Below the pieces are notes generated by a model. That model saw nothing but the letters and a program-made list of their open reading frames with translations. It did not search any database and had not been told where the DNA came from. Made by a program: the position numbers and the translations under genes. From the NCBI GenBank assembly GCA_052161625.1, contig CP197412.1: a stretch of 64,000 nt of DNA; one strand, 5' to 3'. This DNA comes from JBKCUI01 sp052161625. Its GTDB lineage: Bacteria; Planctomycetota; Planctomycetia; Pirellulales; Pirellulaceae. Positions within the stretch are counted from its first letter, which is position 1, and each line of letters opens with the position of its first letter. Below, in pieces: positions 40,803 to 50,911 of the stretch.

Positions 40803-42185
40803 GTGTTATCTTTATTGATGCTTTTGGTTGCTCTATTCCTTGTGATCGATGCAATCCTTTGGAACCGTTTAATCAAAAAATCCTCTTCGCTTGCTGCTAA
40901 GACCGTCTTTGTTTTTAACGCATTGCAAAAGGTCTTTCTCCTGATGCTCTGCTGCTCCGTCATAGTTTCGGACTCCAAATCCCTCCCCTGGGGTGACACG
41001 CTGCTGGAGTCACCAGGCAACGCTGCGATTGGAGCCTCAGCTGCAAACTGGACAATCGCCCTGCTTCTGCTTGTAATTCCACTCAGACCTCCAGCGTTAC
41101 ACAGGCAGCAATTCAATCTCGATCTTTTCAAAAATGCGGACCGGACGTTTGAGATCTTTCTAATTTTAGCGGGATTTCTTAACCTCTTTTACTGGGTCGC
41201 GATCACGGACTTTTCTAATCCAATTTATTACATCGCTCGTCGACTAGATGGAGCGTTGAATATGACACCATTCTTCGTGGGATTGACAGCATTCCGCCTG
41301 AAACTTGCCTTCCGCTTTTGGCTGGTTGTCCTTGCTTGTCAGATCGTCATATCGGTAATAACGGGTACACGTGGACAGGCGTTTATCCCACTTATCCTTT
41401 TCCTTGCGGGGTTTGCGATTGGATTGCCCAGCTGGAAGTTGCGATTTCAAATTGGTACTACCGTTCTGATCCCAGTTGCTGCCCTTCTTCTATTCGCGGG
41501 CGCTTACATTGGTGTTGCCCGAGACATTGTTGGTAGAAAAGACCTTGCAAGCGCACTAGAGTCGGGGTCACTCACGAGCAGAGTAAGCGCAAATGCAATT
41601 GAAAACACGATGAGCAAGGCCGGAGATGTTGTCTTTAACGCATTTAACCGATTGACACTCTGGCCCCCTCTCGTCGTCCCCTGTATGAGTCCCGACATCG
41701 TACCATATTGGGGTTTCGATGATCTTTATGACGAAATTGCAGCAACGAGAAGCATACGAATCGGTTCGGACCAAACATCCGGTAGCATGTATTCTGCTCA
41801 CGTAAGGCTTCAGCCCTTTGGTTTCGCAGTTCATTATCGGAGCGACGGTTTAAAAGTAAGTAGCGTTGAGCTTCCCCCTTTCGTTGATGGGTATGCACGT
41901 GGTGGATGGATTTCCGGATTTGTGTTCTGCGGAATTACTTATTCAGTACTTTTGTTGCTCGAATCAATTGCAGCACGACAAATAGCGCCAAAAAACATGA
42001 CACTATTTTTGATGCTTCAGGTCGTTATTTGTAGCCCTACAAGACTTATGGACAATGGTGCGATTGGCGCAACTCGTTTATTGGTCCTCGAAGCAATAAT
42101 GTGTTTCGTGCTGTTTTACATATTCATTACGGTAGCAAAGAGTTTTGGAAGCAACCAACCTTCGACACCTGAATTGTCTGTATGA
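40803..42185 (+). CDS. Putative oligosaccharide repeat-unit polymerase (Wzy-like)
   Basis: The 460-residue product is a polytopic membrane protein (about 10-12 helices) with a large extracytoplasmic loop (about residues 245-360). Such topology and position beside a flippase and glycosyltransferases suit Wzy, but these proteins lack short signatures. Starts at GTG 40803 or ATG 40818 are possible; both follow the previous stop closely. TGTRGQAFIPL resembles a motif seen in some polymerases. Confidence 0.6.
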   Translation: MLSLLMLLVALFLVIDAILWNRLIKKSSSLAAKTVFVFNALQKVFLLMLCCSVIVSDSKSLPWGDTLLESPGNAAIGASAANWTIALLLLVIPLRPPALHRQQFNLDLFKNADRTFEIFLILAGFLNLFYWVAITDFSNPIYYIARRLDGALNMTPFFVGLTAFRLKLAFRFWLVVLACQIVISVITGTRGQAFIPLILFLAGFAIGLPSWKLRFQIGTTVLIPVAALLLFAGAYIGVARDIVGRKDLASALESGSLTSRVSANAIENTMSKAGDVVFNAFNRLTLWPPLVVPCMSPDIVPYWGFDDLYDEIAATRSIRIGSDQTSGSMYSAHVRLQPFGFAVHYRSDGLKVSSVELPPFVDGYARGGWISGFVFCGITYSVLLLLESIAARQIAPKNMTLFLMLQVVICSPTRLMDNGAIGATRLLVLEAIMCFVLFYIFITVAKSFGSNQPSTPELSV

Positions 42186-42247
42186 GGCTAGCAGTGACGC
42201 TTAATGCAAATAGATAATCGTTTCGTCGAACATCCTACAACCACACA

Positions 42248-42964
42248 ATGAATCAAGACTACTCCGATTACAAAGAATGGAAGGGTTGGGGGCGTGGTAA
42301 TGCCGCAACCGCGACAAGTAACAACTACTTTGATGCTGAAGTTTTCAGTTCCCTGACTAACCGACCTAAAGAACTGTTGGAAGTCGGATTCGGAAATGGA
42401 GAGTTCCTTGATTGGGCGAAAAACCAGAATCTCAAGGTAACTGGGATAGAGATAATCCCAGAACTGGTATCTACCGCAACATCCAGGGGAATTGAAGCGT
42501 ATCAAGTTAACCTCGCATCTGGTTCCGTTGACGACTCGCTTCAAGGAAGGAAGTTCGATTGCATCGTCGCATTCGACGTGATTGAGCATCTTTCTGTTGA
42601 CGAGATCCGGACCTTCCTCAGGAGACTCAGCAAAATGCTGAATGATCAAGGACGTGTTATCTTGCGATTCCCAAATGGCGAGAGTCCATTCTCAATGCCC
42701 TTGTTCAACGGAGATCACACACACCGATCCTGGCTATGCCGTTCAAAGCTAGAACACCTATGTATTAGTACCGGGCTGGAACTCGAGAGATACCGCAACG
42801 CGTCTCGGGTTGCAAATCAATCTAGACATCGATACGTCAAAAGACTGCTGTTCGTTTTACGCGACCTGATCGAGGTAGTCATCGGTTATACCTACTATTC
42901 CAAGCGATTGCCACTCGACCCGAATGCCATTGCGATCCTTAAAAAGACAGATGTCGTTCAATAG
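42248..42964 (+). CDS. Class I SAM-dependent methyltransferase
   Basis: The 238-residue product has LLEVGFGNGEFLDWA (motif I), TGIEIIPEL, FDCIVAFDVIEHL and LNDQGRVILRFPNG, a Methyltransf_11/23-like layout. It would methylate a sugar or lipid-linked glycan. The target is unknown. Confidence 0.82.
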   Translation: MNQDYSDYKEWKGWGRGNAATATSNNYFDAEVFSSLTNRPKELLEVGFGNGEFLDWAKNQNLKVTGIEIIPELVSTATSRGIEAYQVNLASGSVDDSLQGRKFDCIVAFDVIEHLSVDEIRTFLRRLSKMLNDQGRVILRFPNGESPFSMPLFNGDHTHRSWLCRSKLEHLCISTGLELERYRNASRVANQSRHRYVKRLLFVLRDLIEVVIGYTYYSKRLPLDPNAIAILKKTDVVQ

Positions 42965-43256
42965 CGCAATTCCCTATGCGCTTTGACAATACTCTGTAGT
43001 TTGCAATGCGATAGTTTTTCTTGGTGTAAGCATATCATGGGCTCACTGTTAGTATGCTGCTGCCTAACCACAATTCGAGGACGTGCCGTACTTGTCCGAA
43101 GATTCTCTCACCCATCGTCGTCCCGCGATTCGGATTCTTCCTTGGCTTTCAGAGTACTTTCTGCTAAATTCCCACCCGACAGCCGACAACATAGTCTACC
43201 TAAGACCGTCTTGGAGTAATCAGCACCTCTTACGAATTCCCTACGCGCAATCCACA

Positions 43257-44267
43257 ATGACAGAGATTCAGCACAAGCCTCGCGTGACGCTTGTTTTACG
43301 CAGTCCAAGACCTGGAATCCATAGTATAGAGAGATTATTCAGGACCCTCGAACCACTAATCAGTAGTGACTATCACTGTGAGTTCCTCACTCTCCCGAAA
43401 TCTAAGATTTCGTTACGCAACCTCATAGAGAATATAGCTCAGGTATACTCCCATTCAACAGATTTACTGCACATCACAGGAGATGTTCATTATCTTGCCA
43501 TACCGGTGAGAAAAAAAACAATTCTGACTATCCACGACTGCGAACGTTTGCGGCACTTCAGAGGCCTCAAACGAGCCATATACAAACTTTTGTGGTTCAA
43601 ACTCCCTTGTCTCCTCGCAAAACGCATTACCGTCATTTCAGAATCGACCCGCAGAGAACTCGAAAGGGAAGTCGGACATTTGGGCGAAAAGGTGGTAGTG
43701 ATTGAGAACTGCGTAACCCTCTCGACGACGCGTACCAACCGCGTGTTTGAAAGCGAGTCGCCTCGCATTCTCCAGATTGGATCGGCTAGGCTAAAGAACC
43801 TCGACGGTTTGATTAGGGCAGTAAGGGGATTAAAATGTCAGCTCCACATTGTGGGTAAGATATCCGACGAGAACCTAAGGCTACTAAATGAGTTCGGCGT
43901 GAGTTTCAATAACGAATCCGATGTTTCGGATGAGCGCATGAGATCCATTTATCACGAGAATGACATACTTTTCTTTGCAAGCCACAGCGAGGGTTTTGGA
44001 CTTCCTATCCTCGAGGCACAATCTGTCGGCGTGCCGGTCATTACGTCGAACAGAAGTAGTATGCCGGACGTCGCCGGAGGCGCCGCGGTATTAGTCAACC
44101 CAGAAGACCCACTTGATATTCGTGCGGCCATTACAAAACTCGCTACTGATCAAGAAGCCAGACGAGCGATCGTCGAAAAGGGCTTTTTAAATATTGGGCG
44201 ATTCCACCCTGAAGTCATTGCTACCAAATACAAAACTCTTTATAGAGAGATGGTCGAAGAGGTTTAG
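43257..44267 (+). CDS. Glycosyltransferase family 4
   Basis: The 336-residue product has the GT4 C-terminal donor site HSEGFGLPILEAQSVGVPVITSN and VTVISESTRRELER-type blocks (written ITVISESTRREL here). The frame is open back to 43083, but the ATG at 43257 (MTEIQHKPRVTLVL) gives the normal Rossmann start. A 292-base spacer from the preceding stop holds no other gene. Confidence 0.88.
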   Translation: MTEIQHKPRVTLVLRSPRPGIHSIERLFRTLEPLISSDYHCEFLTLPKSKISLRNLIENIAQVYSHSTDLLHITGDVHYLAIPVRKKTILTIHDCERLRHFRGLKRAIYKLLWFKLPCLLAKRITVISESTRRELEREVGHLGEKVVVIENCVTLSTTRTNRVFESESPRILQIGSARLKNLDGLIRAVRGLKCQLHIVGKISDENLRLLNEFGVSFNNESDVSDERMRSIYHENDILFFASHSEGFGLPILEAQSVGVPVITSNRSSMPDVAGGAAVLVNPEDPLDIRAAITKLATDQEARRAIVEKGFLNIGRFHPEVIATKYKTLYREMVEEV

Positions 44268-44501
44268 TTTACATGGTACGATTCTTGGTTTTACGGGACA
44301 CATGATCCATCCATGATCAACGACAAACCCGATTCGACGTGGTAACATTCTACGTCAAACGTATATTCTCGAACACAATCAAAACTTTTTGTCGACCCAT
44401 TAGACAAAGCGCCCCTACCGCGAAACACGCCTGTCGTTTCCCAACATGTTGAGTTTAAACTACACACCTCTCCAATATTATTCGTTTTGAAGGCGACATA
44501 A

Positions 44502-45551
44502 GTGAATCGCAAGTGCGCTTCTATATTGGTGGATGCAAGTAACAGCGGGGGTGGGTCCAACATTCTGGCTCAGTATCTCAACGATAAACTGGTCGAACGT
44601 GGCGATAGGTGCTTCTTCGTAGTTCCAAAGCAGTTTGCACGTGACCTCAATTCATCCTATCAAATTAATTCCTTCGGTCCCTTCGATCCAAGGCGTCAGG
44701 CTGCGATCGAGAAGTTGGCGAAGCAGTATCAGCCAGATTCTATTTTGTCTTTTGGAAACATTCCTCTGCAAAAACGCTTTCCAAACTGCCAACTGTTTAC
44801 TTTCTTCCACAATGCTTATCTCTTGCCAGGATTGGCCCCTAAAGCTACTCCCTTCCGTGTGCGACTTCGGATTCTCGCAATACAGATGAGCATTAAGTTC
44901 TTGCAGAGAAATACAGACACCTGGATTGTTCAAACCAATTTTGTCAAGAACCGCCTTGAGAAATGGTTGGGTCTTGAGAGCGGCAGAGTGGTTGTCGCTC
45001 CCTTTTTCCGACCTCCACAATTTCACGAAGGCGGCCAAGTCGTTGAACACAAGTTAGACCTGTTTTATCCAAGCAACTTTTCTTATCACAAGAATCATTG
45101 CAACTTGATTCGCGCGATATCCTGGTGCCGTAACAATAACCAGCAGTTTTCCCTCGGACTTACACTTGGGAAAGTAGCCGACTCTTCATTCCAAAGTGCT
45201 TTGAGCGAGGCTATGTCCAACGGTGCGGATATTAGGCTACTTGGAACAATTAGCCATGATCAAGTTTTTTCGGTCATGCAGGAATCCAAAGCCGTTGTCT
45301 TCCCATCCGTTCTGGAAACACTCGGGCTCGGACTGGTGGAGGCTGCAATGCTGAAAAAGCCCGTTGTGGCAAGCAAATCCAATTGGATCGACGAGATCGT
45401 AGCCACGGATTACAAGTTTGACCCAAATTCACCAGAGTCAATTGGTCGAGCTATCATTCGTTGCTTGAGAGAGGACGAGCAAAAGCCAGCGATTCGAAAA
45501 ATTGAAGACCAAATTGATTTGGTGTGTGACTTGCTCGCGGGTCGTTCTTGA
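44502..45551 (+). CDS. Glycosyltransferase family 4
   Basis: The 349-residue product starts MNRKCASILVDASNSGGGSNIL from a GTG with AAGG about nine bases upstream. The donor-binding half has FPSVLETLGLGLVEAAMLKKPVVAS, typical GT4. The 234-base spacer before it shows no gene. Confidence 0.87.
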   Translation: MNRKCASILVDASNSGGGSNILAQYLNDKLVERGDRCFFVVPKQFARDLNSSYQINSFGPFDPRRQAAIEKLAKQYQPDSILSFGNIPLQKRFPNCQLFTFFHNAYLLPGLAPKATPFRVRLRILAIQMSIKFLQRNTDTWIVQTNFVKNRLEKWLGLESGRVVVAPFFRPPQFHEGGQVVEHKLDLFYPSNFSYHKNHCNLIRAISWCRNNNQQFSLGLTLGKVADSSFQSALSEAMSNGADIRLLGTISHDQVFSVMQESKAVVFPSVLETLGLGLVEAAMLKKPVVASKSNWIDEIVATDYKFDPNSPESIGRAIIRCLREDEQKPAIRKIEDQIDLVCDLLAGRS

Positions 45552-45622
45552 TAGTATGGCGAGTACACAACGTTCATACGCATTGCAAGTTGTTCGATCA
45601 CTCAGATGTCGTCGTGTATAAG

Positions 45623-45679
45623 CAATCACGAACGTACTGGGTTCAGTGAACGCTCCGTTTAAGTACGCTCTCGTGATTG
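45623..45679. repeat. Inverted repeat upstream of a methyltransferase
   Basis: CAATCACGA (45623-45631) pairs with TCGTGATTG (45671-45679), and an inner GTAC on each side extends the stem. It has no T-run, so it is not a typical terminator. It could be an operator or transcript hairpin. Confidence 0.4.
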
Positions 45680-45700
45680 TTTCGCAGTAGAAGTTGAGTC

Positions 45701-46516
45701 ATGGCTACACCAGAAAAGTTAGACGTTCAGCAATTTTGGGAGTCAGGCTCCTGCGGAGAACACCTGTATCTCGATGGTTTTTCGAAAGAAGATTATTTAG
45801 AGCAATCTCGCATCCGGTACCAGCTCGAACCAGAGATATTGACGTTTGGAGACTTCGAAAAATATTCAGGAAAAGTCACCCTCGAAATTGGAGTAGGCCT
45901 GGGGGCCGATCATCAACGACTTGCGGAATCAGGCGCGATTCTTACCGGAGTCGACTTAACTGAACGTGCAGTAAGTCATTGCCAACGTCGATTTGAACAA
46001 TTGGGGCTAGAGTCTAGGTTGCTGACAGCAGATGCGGAGAATCTGCCGTTCGAGGATTGCTCTTTCGATGCTGTTTATTCCTGGGGGGTACTACATCACT
46101 CTCCCAATACACCACAGGCTATTCAAGAAGTCTTTCGAGTTCTTAAGCCAGGCGGCTTTGCGAAGATCATGATCTACCACAAGTACTCGATAGTGGGTTA
46201 CATGCTCTGGATTCGGTACGCGCTTCTCCGCGGACGACCGTTTCTCTCTCTCGAATCTATCTATTCAAAGTATCTCGAAAGTCCTGGAACAAAGGCTTAC
46301 TCGATTAACGAGGCACGATCTCTCGTTAGCCGCTTCGATATCAAGAAAATTGAAACGAATCTGACCCACGCGGATCTTCTAACTTCTGACGCAGGGCAAA
46401 GGCATCGGGGACAACTATTGAGATTCGCCAAAGCAATCTGGCCGAGGTCGTTCATTAAACGATTCCTCAAAGGACACGGATTGCAATTGATGATCGAAGT
46501 TGAAAAGCCAAAATGA
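45701..46516 (+). CDS. Class I SAM-dependent methyltransferase
   Basis: The 271-residue product has VTLEIGVGLGADHQRLA (motif I), TGVDLTERAVSHC, AENLPFEDCSFDAVYSWGVLHHSP and VLKPGGFAKIMIYH, a Methyltransf_11 protein. The C-terminal half (RSLVSRFDIKKIET) is conserved in glycan-cluster methyltransferases. It is the last clearly AT-rich gene of the island. Confidence 0.87.
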   Translation: MATPEKLDVQQFWESGSCGEHLYLDGFSKEDYLEQSRIRYQLEPEILTFGDFEKYSGKVTLEIGVGLGADHQRLAESGAILTGVDLTERAVSHCQRRFEQLGLESRLLTADAENLPFEDCSFDAVYSWGVLHHSPNTPQAIQEVFRVLKPGGFAKIMIYHKYSIVGYMLWIRYALLRGRPFLSLESIYSKYLESPGTKAYSINEARSLVSRFDIKKIETNLTHADLLTSDAGQRHRGQLLRFAKAIWPRSFIKRFLKGHGLQLMIEVEKPK

Positions 46517-46863
46517 ACTCCGCGAAATTAGCATGTAGCGAATCGATGACCAACGCAAAGCCCCTGGGGTTTCAGGTCACGTATGATCCAGATCGAAGTA
46601 CTAGCATCCTTTTCGGAAGAACACCCTGCGACGCCGCGCCATCGATGCGTTCCGTTCCGGAACGTTTCATACTCTGCTTGAACTGACTAGTGCGTTCGAA
46701 TTAGACAATTCCTACACTCTAACATCCATCTTGCAGGCCGATGGATCATCTGGATGCAAAAGGCACGACAAAATGACGTGCTAATTTCTTGCTTATTTTG
46801 AAACGCCGTGAATACTTGTCTCGATGTTCGCGAACCTTCATCGTTATGCGTCGAGACTGCCGT
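46517..46863. other. Spacer before the AsnB-like gene
   Basis: About 350 bases. A 46-codon frame (46546-46686) exists but has no recognisable feature and is not accepted. No heptads or P/Q elements are present. Confidence 0.5.
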
Positions 46864-48810
46864 ATGTGCGGTATTTTTGTCGCCCTTTCCAACAGGGCGA
46901 CGCCTCAGTTAGCCCCATTCTTCCACCTCCAGGATCATCGAGGCCCTGATGAGAATGCGATTCTATTTGAACCACCTCTGACGCTCGGACATCAAAGGCT
47001 GGCGATCCAAGATCTTTCCCCAAACGGGAGCCAACCAATGCGGACTCCCGATGGTCGATTTACCATCGTCTTCAACGGGGAAATCTATAACCACCAAGAC
47101 ATTCGAAACCAGTTTCTTTCGCATGTCCCATTCCGGGGACATTCCGATACCGAAACGCTACTCCACGCCTTTGCAACCCTCGGCCTCGATGCCCTGCCGA
47201 AACTCAACGGGATTTTCACGTTTGCTGTCTTCGACAAACAATCCCAAAAACTAACCATCGCGCGTGACCCACTCGGTGTCAAACCGGCCTACTACTACCA
47301 AAGCAAAACCGAGTTTTTCCTCGCCTCCGAATTGAAGTCGCTCGCGTTCCTGCCGGGCATCGATAAATCATTAAATCATCAAGCCATCGCGAACTACTTA
47401 ACGTTCCTGTGGTCCCCAGGCGAACAAACCCCCTTTTCCAATATCAGAAAGCTTGAAGCAGGTCACTTTCTCGAAATCGACCTTGCTCCCTACTCTGGTA
47501 ACTGTCGCCCAAAACAGTATTACGAAATTCCCTTTAACGGTGAACGGAATTCATTCCGTTCGACCGAAGACTGCGTCGACCAACTGGATTCCCTGCTCCA
47601 GCAAACCGTCAAAAGGCAACTCCTCTCCGACGTCCCCGTTGGTTTCTTCCTTTCTGGAGGACTCGATTCCAGTCTCCTCGCTGCCATCGCCCGAAAGCAA
47701 ATTGGCGAATCATTCCGCTGCTACACGATCCATTCTCCCAAATGTGGCGGACTAAATGGAAAATCATCCGACGGCTTCGTGGATGACTTTACCTACGCTC
47801 AGAAAGTCGCCCATTCTCTCGACCTAGACCTGCAAGTCGTCGATGGAGACCACGACGTCCTCGACCATTTCGACGAAATGATCTGGCATCTGGATGAACC
47901 ACAAGCAGACGTCGCTCCTCTGCATGTTCGTAACATCTGCCGCCACGCACGCTCGCAAGGGGATATCGTCCTCATCGGTGGGACCGCGGCCGACGACCTG
48001 TTCAGCGGCTATCGCCGCCATCAAGCGGAATCACTCGAAAAGTTTCTATCGTGGATTCCTACACCGGTGCAATCCGCGTTACGCTCCATTGGCAAGTACC
48101 TCCCAAATACAAATCCAACCGCTCGGCGGGGAAAGAAGCTACTCTCGCAACTAGGAAAAAGTAGCCTTGAACGCGCTGCCGGATTCTACACATGGCTTGA
48201 CCGGTCTCGCGTTGCAAAACTGTTTGACAGTTCTATCCAACACGAGCTGGAAAATTACGACCCGGCTAACTTCCTCATACAGTCGATTGCGAAGATTCCA
48301 AACGAATCATCCTTGCTCAATCAAATGCTGTTCTGGGATTTGAAATATTTCCTAACCGATCATAACTTGAACTACACCGACAAGATGAGCATGGCGGAAG
48401 GCGTAGAAGTCAGAGTGCCATACCTCGATCTCGATCTAGTCGATTTCGCCTGCAAACTTCCCATACACCTCAAAATGCGAGGCAAAACAACGAAATTCCT
48501 CCTTCGCAAATTGGCCGAGAGATACTTGCCTCACGATGTGATTTATCGCCCCAAAACCGGCTTTGGCGGTCCCGTCCGACAATGGCTTGTAGATGGAAAA
48601 TTGGATGCTCGCTTTCAAAGCTTGCAACAACATGGTTACGAGCCAGTTTTCGACACGAACGCCGTAAAGGAATTGGTTCAAGCGACCAAGCGAGGCGAAG
48701 CCGACGGAAGCTACTCTCTCCTTGCTGTCTTGGCTGTCGACTCCTGGATGACCCAATTCATGGGAAATGGTTCCGCGAAGCTTTACCGACCATTTTCAAC
48801 AGCTGCATAG
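46864..48810 (+). CDS. AsnB-like glutamine amidotransferase (asparagine synthase family)
   Basis: The 648-residue product has an N-terminal nucleophile domain, MCGIFVAL with Cys2 as nucleophile (hence the ATG at 46864, not the longer frame from 46789), RGPDENA, GHQRLAIQDLS and FNGEIYN, then a synthetase domain with FLSGGLDSSLLAA (PP-loop). In polysaccharide loci such proteins amidate uronic acids, as proposed for WbpS-type enzymes. With two UDP-HexNAc dehydrogenases nearby, that role is more likely here than asparagine supply, but it is inferred. Confidence 0.88.
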   Translation: MCGIFVALSNRATPQLAPFFHLQDHRGPDENAILFEPPLTLGHQRLAIQDLSPNGSQPMRTPDGRFTIVFNGEIYNHQDIRNQFLSHVPFRGHSDTETLLHAFATLGLDALPKLNGIFTFAVFDKQSQKLTIARDPLGVKPAYYYQSKTEFFLASELKSLAFLPGIDKSLNHQAIANYLTFLWSPGEQTPFSNIRKLEAGHFLEIDLAPYSGNCRPKQYYEIPFNGERNSFRSTEDCVDQLDSLLQQTVKRQLLSDVPVGFFLSGGLDSSLLAAIARKQIGESFRCYTIHSPKCGGLNGKSSDGFVDDFTYAQKVAHSLDLDLQVVDGDHDVLDHFDEMIWHLDEPQADVAPLHVRNICRHARSQGDIVLIGGTAADDLFSGYRRHQAESLEKFLSWIPTPVQSALRSIGKYLPNTNPTARRGKKLLSQLGKSSLERAAGFYTWLDRSRVAKLFDSSIQHELENYDPANFLIQSIAKIPNESSLLNQMLFWDLKYFLTDHNLNYTDKMSMAEGVEVRVPYLDLDLVDFACKLPIHLKMRGKTTKFLLRKLAERYLPHDVIYRPKTGFGGPVRQWLVDGKLDARFQSLQQHGYEPVFDTNAVKELVQATKRGEADGSYSLLAVLAVDSWMTQFMGNGSAKLYRPFSTAA

Positions 48811-49061
48811 CATTAGCCGTTTTCTAAACGGCGTTCTTCGTTTCTACCTGTCTCCGACAGGTACGCCTCCAATCACCCTACAAATCGCTATCCTGCACCC
48901 AATATCGATTTGCCTGCGAAGGGGTTGAACGAACACCGCCCTGACAGCGGTCACTCCTCTTTTCCTCGCTACTCGCCCCTCGCCCCTCGCCCCTCGCTAC
49001 TCGCTACTCGCTACTTTTTTCTTTTCCTCGCTTCTCGCCACTCGCCTCTCGCTGCTTCCCT
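48811..49061. repeat. Hairpins and C-rich heptads before wecC
   Basis: Right after the AsnB stop are GCCGTTT/AAACGGC around TCT (48816-48832) and CCTGTC/GACAGG around TCC (48847-48861). C-rich heptads (CTACTCG, CCCCTCG, CCTCTCG) fill 48955-49056, ending a few bases before the wecC ATG. This is the first heptad array after the 18-kb gap over the island. Confidence 0.85.
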
Positions 49062-50285
49062 ATGTTTGATATCTGCGTTCTCGGCCTCGGTTATATTGGA
49101 CTTCCTACGGCCTCCATCTTTGCGACCAAAGGGAAGAAGGTCCTTGGGGTGGATGTGGTTCCACACGTGGTTCAGACGATCAACGAAGGACGTATCCATA
49201 TCGAAGAACCCGACTTGGATATCCTCGTCCGCGCTGCGGTCCAAAGCGGGAATCTCACCGCCGCTACCGCTCCCCAACCTGCCTCCACCTTCATCGTCGC
49301 CGTTCCAACCCCCTTCCATCACGGCAACGGAACAAACCTCCCAGACCTCTCCTACGTGGAAGCGGCCACGCGATCGCTGGCCCCCGTGGTGAAGAAAGGG
49401 GATCTTATCATCCTCGAATCGACCAGCCCGGTCGGTACCACCGAAATGATGCGGGACTGGCTGCTGGACGCTTGCGCTGGCCAATTCACGGAAGAGGATT
49501 TTCTCTTCGCCCATTGCCCCGAACGAATTCTACCGGGCCAAATGCTGAAAGAACTGGTCTCCAATGACCGTATCGCAGGTGGCCTCTCCCCCGAAGCCGC
49601 CGAAAAGGCAAAGGAACTCTACGAAACATTCTGCTCCGCAGAAATCTTTATCACCGACGCGCGCACCGCGGAAATGGCCAAGCTGACGGAGAACTCCTAT
49701 CGCGATGTGAACATCGCCTTCGCCAACGAACTCTCCATGGTCTGCGACTCGCTCAATATCGATGTCTGGGAGCTGATCCAACTGGCAAACCGACACCCCC
49801 GCGTGAAAATTCTGCAACCCGGCCCCGGCGTCGGGGGCCATTGCATCGCCGTCGACCCCTGGTTCATCGTCGCCGCTTGCCCGGATCGCGCCCGTCTCAT
49901 CCGAACCGCTCGGGAAGTGAACGACGCGAAACCGAACCATGTGATCGAGCAAGTCAAAGAGCGAGCCGAACGATTTCGCAAACCAGTCATCGCTTGCCTC
50001 GGCCTCGCCTTCAAAGCGGATGTGGATGATCTGCGTGAAAGCCCTTCACTCCATATCGCGGAACAATTGGCGGATCTCTACGGCGAGGAATTGATCGTAT
50101 GCGAACCGCATATCACCCAACTGCCGAAATCGCTCGTCGGAAAAGCCAAACTGGAACAGGCCGAAGAAGCTATCAAACGAGCCGATATCGTCTTGCTACT
50201 AGTCGACCACAAGCCCTTTAAAAAGCTTCCCAAACGAATCCTCGACCAACGCGTCGTCATCGACACAAGAGGGTGTTGGAAGTGA
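49062..50285 (+). CDS. wecC: UDP-N-acetyl-D-mannosamine dehydrogenase
   Basis: The 407-residue product shows CVLGLGYIGLPTASIFA, FIVAVPTPFHHG, ESTSPVGTTE, HCPERILPGQ and the catalytic-Cys block GPGVGGHCIAVDPWFI, which is the WecC form. It oxidises UDP-ManNAc to UDP-ManNAcA and would use the product of wecB at 29685. The stop is followed after six bases by a G-rich heptad array. Confidence 0.94.
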   Translation: MFDICVLGLGYIGLPTASIFATKGKKVLGVDVVPHVVQTINEGRIHIEEPDLDILVRAAVQSGNLTAATAPQPASTFIVAVPTPFHHGNGTNLPDLSYVEAATRSLAPVVKKGDLIILESTSPVGTTEMMRDWLLDACAGQFTEEDFLFAHCPERILPGQMLKELVSNDRIAGGLSPEAAEKAKELYETFCSAEIFITDARTAEMAKLTENSYRDVNIAFANELSMVCDSLNIDVWELIQLANRHPRVKILQPGPGVGGHCIAVDPWFIVAACPDRARLIRTAREVNDAKPNHVIEQVKERAERFRKPVIACLGLAFKADVDDLRESPSLHIAEQLADLYGEELIVCEPHITQLPKSLVGKAKLEQAEEAIKRADIVLLLVDHKPFKKLPKRILDQRVVIDTRGCWK

Positions 50286-50290
50286 AAAAA

Positions 50291-50404
50291 GTAGCGAGGG
50301 GCGAGTAGCGAGCAGCGAGGAAGAACGGGCATGGAGCATGGAGCATGGAGCATGGGGCATGGGGCAGGGAGCAGGGAGCAGGGAGCAGGGAGCAGGGGGC
50401 GAGA
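50291..50404 (+). repeat. G-rich heptad array after wecC
   Basis: About 16 units in the mirror order of the C-rich arrays: CGAGGGG/CGAGTAG first, then CATGGAG, CATGGGG and finally CAGGGAG. The last part carries GGG every seven bases on the coding strand, a G-quadruplex pattern. Confidence 0.9.
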
Positions 50405-50692
50405 GGCGCCCAAGTCCCGGTGGGGACGAAAGGTGGTTTTTCAAGCCTACGGCAAGATCTTACCCACATGCAATTCGCATTCATCAAGGCACCCCGATTC
50501 CATCCTTCACGCAAGACGCATAACAAGAAGCCGCGCCCATCCGATATTGCCTCACATGGCGATGACACAATTCCACCATTCCGGGATGTTCTTTCGTCCC
50601 TACCGGGACTTCGGGCATGGTTGGCCCCCCACCCAGCCCTAAAGGGCTGGGCTATTCTATGCCGTCCCTACCGGGACTAAAACCTCTCGCCC

Positions 50693-50911
50693 CACACCCC
50701 ACACCCCACACCCCACACCCCACACCCCACACCCCACACCCCACGCCCCACGCCCCACGCCCCTCGCCCCACACCCCACGCCCCACGCCCCACGCCCCAC
50801 GCCCCACACCCCATGCTCCATGCTCCATGCTCCATGCTCCATGCTCCATGCTCCATGCTCCTCGCCCCTCGCCCCTCGCCCCTCGCCACTCGCCCCTCGC
50901 CACTCGCCACT
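50693..50911 (+). repeat. C-rich heptad array with CCCCACA units
   Basis: About 31 units: CCCCACA and CCCCACG, then CCCCATG, CTCCATG, CTCCTCG, CCCCTCG and CCACTCG, in phase throughout. The opposite strand reads GGGGTGT repeats. The array passes in phase into the TAAGAAC repeats of the next leader. The stretch 50405-50692 before it has no gene, only short CCGGGA-type repeats (GTCCCTACCGGGAC near 50597 and 50668). Confidence 0.92.

Noticed and set aside
46546..46686. 46-codon frame before the AsnB-like gene
   Set aside because: No ribosome site, no features, and isolated from neighbours.
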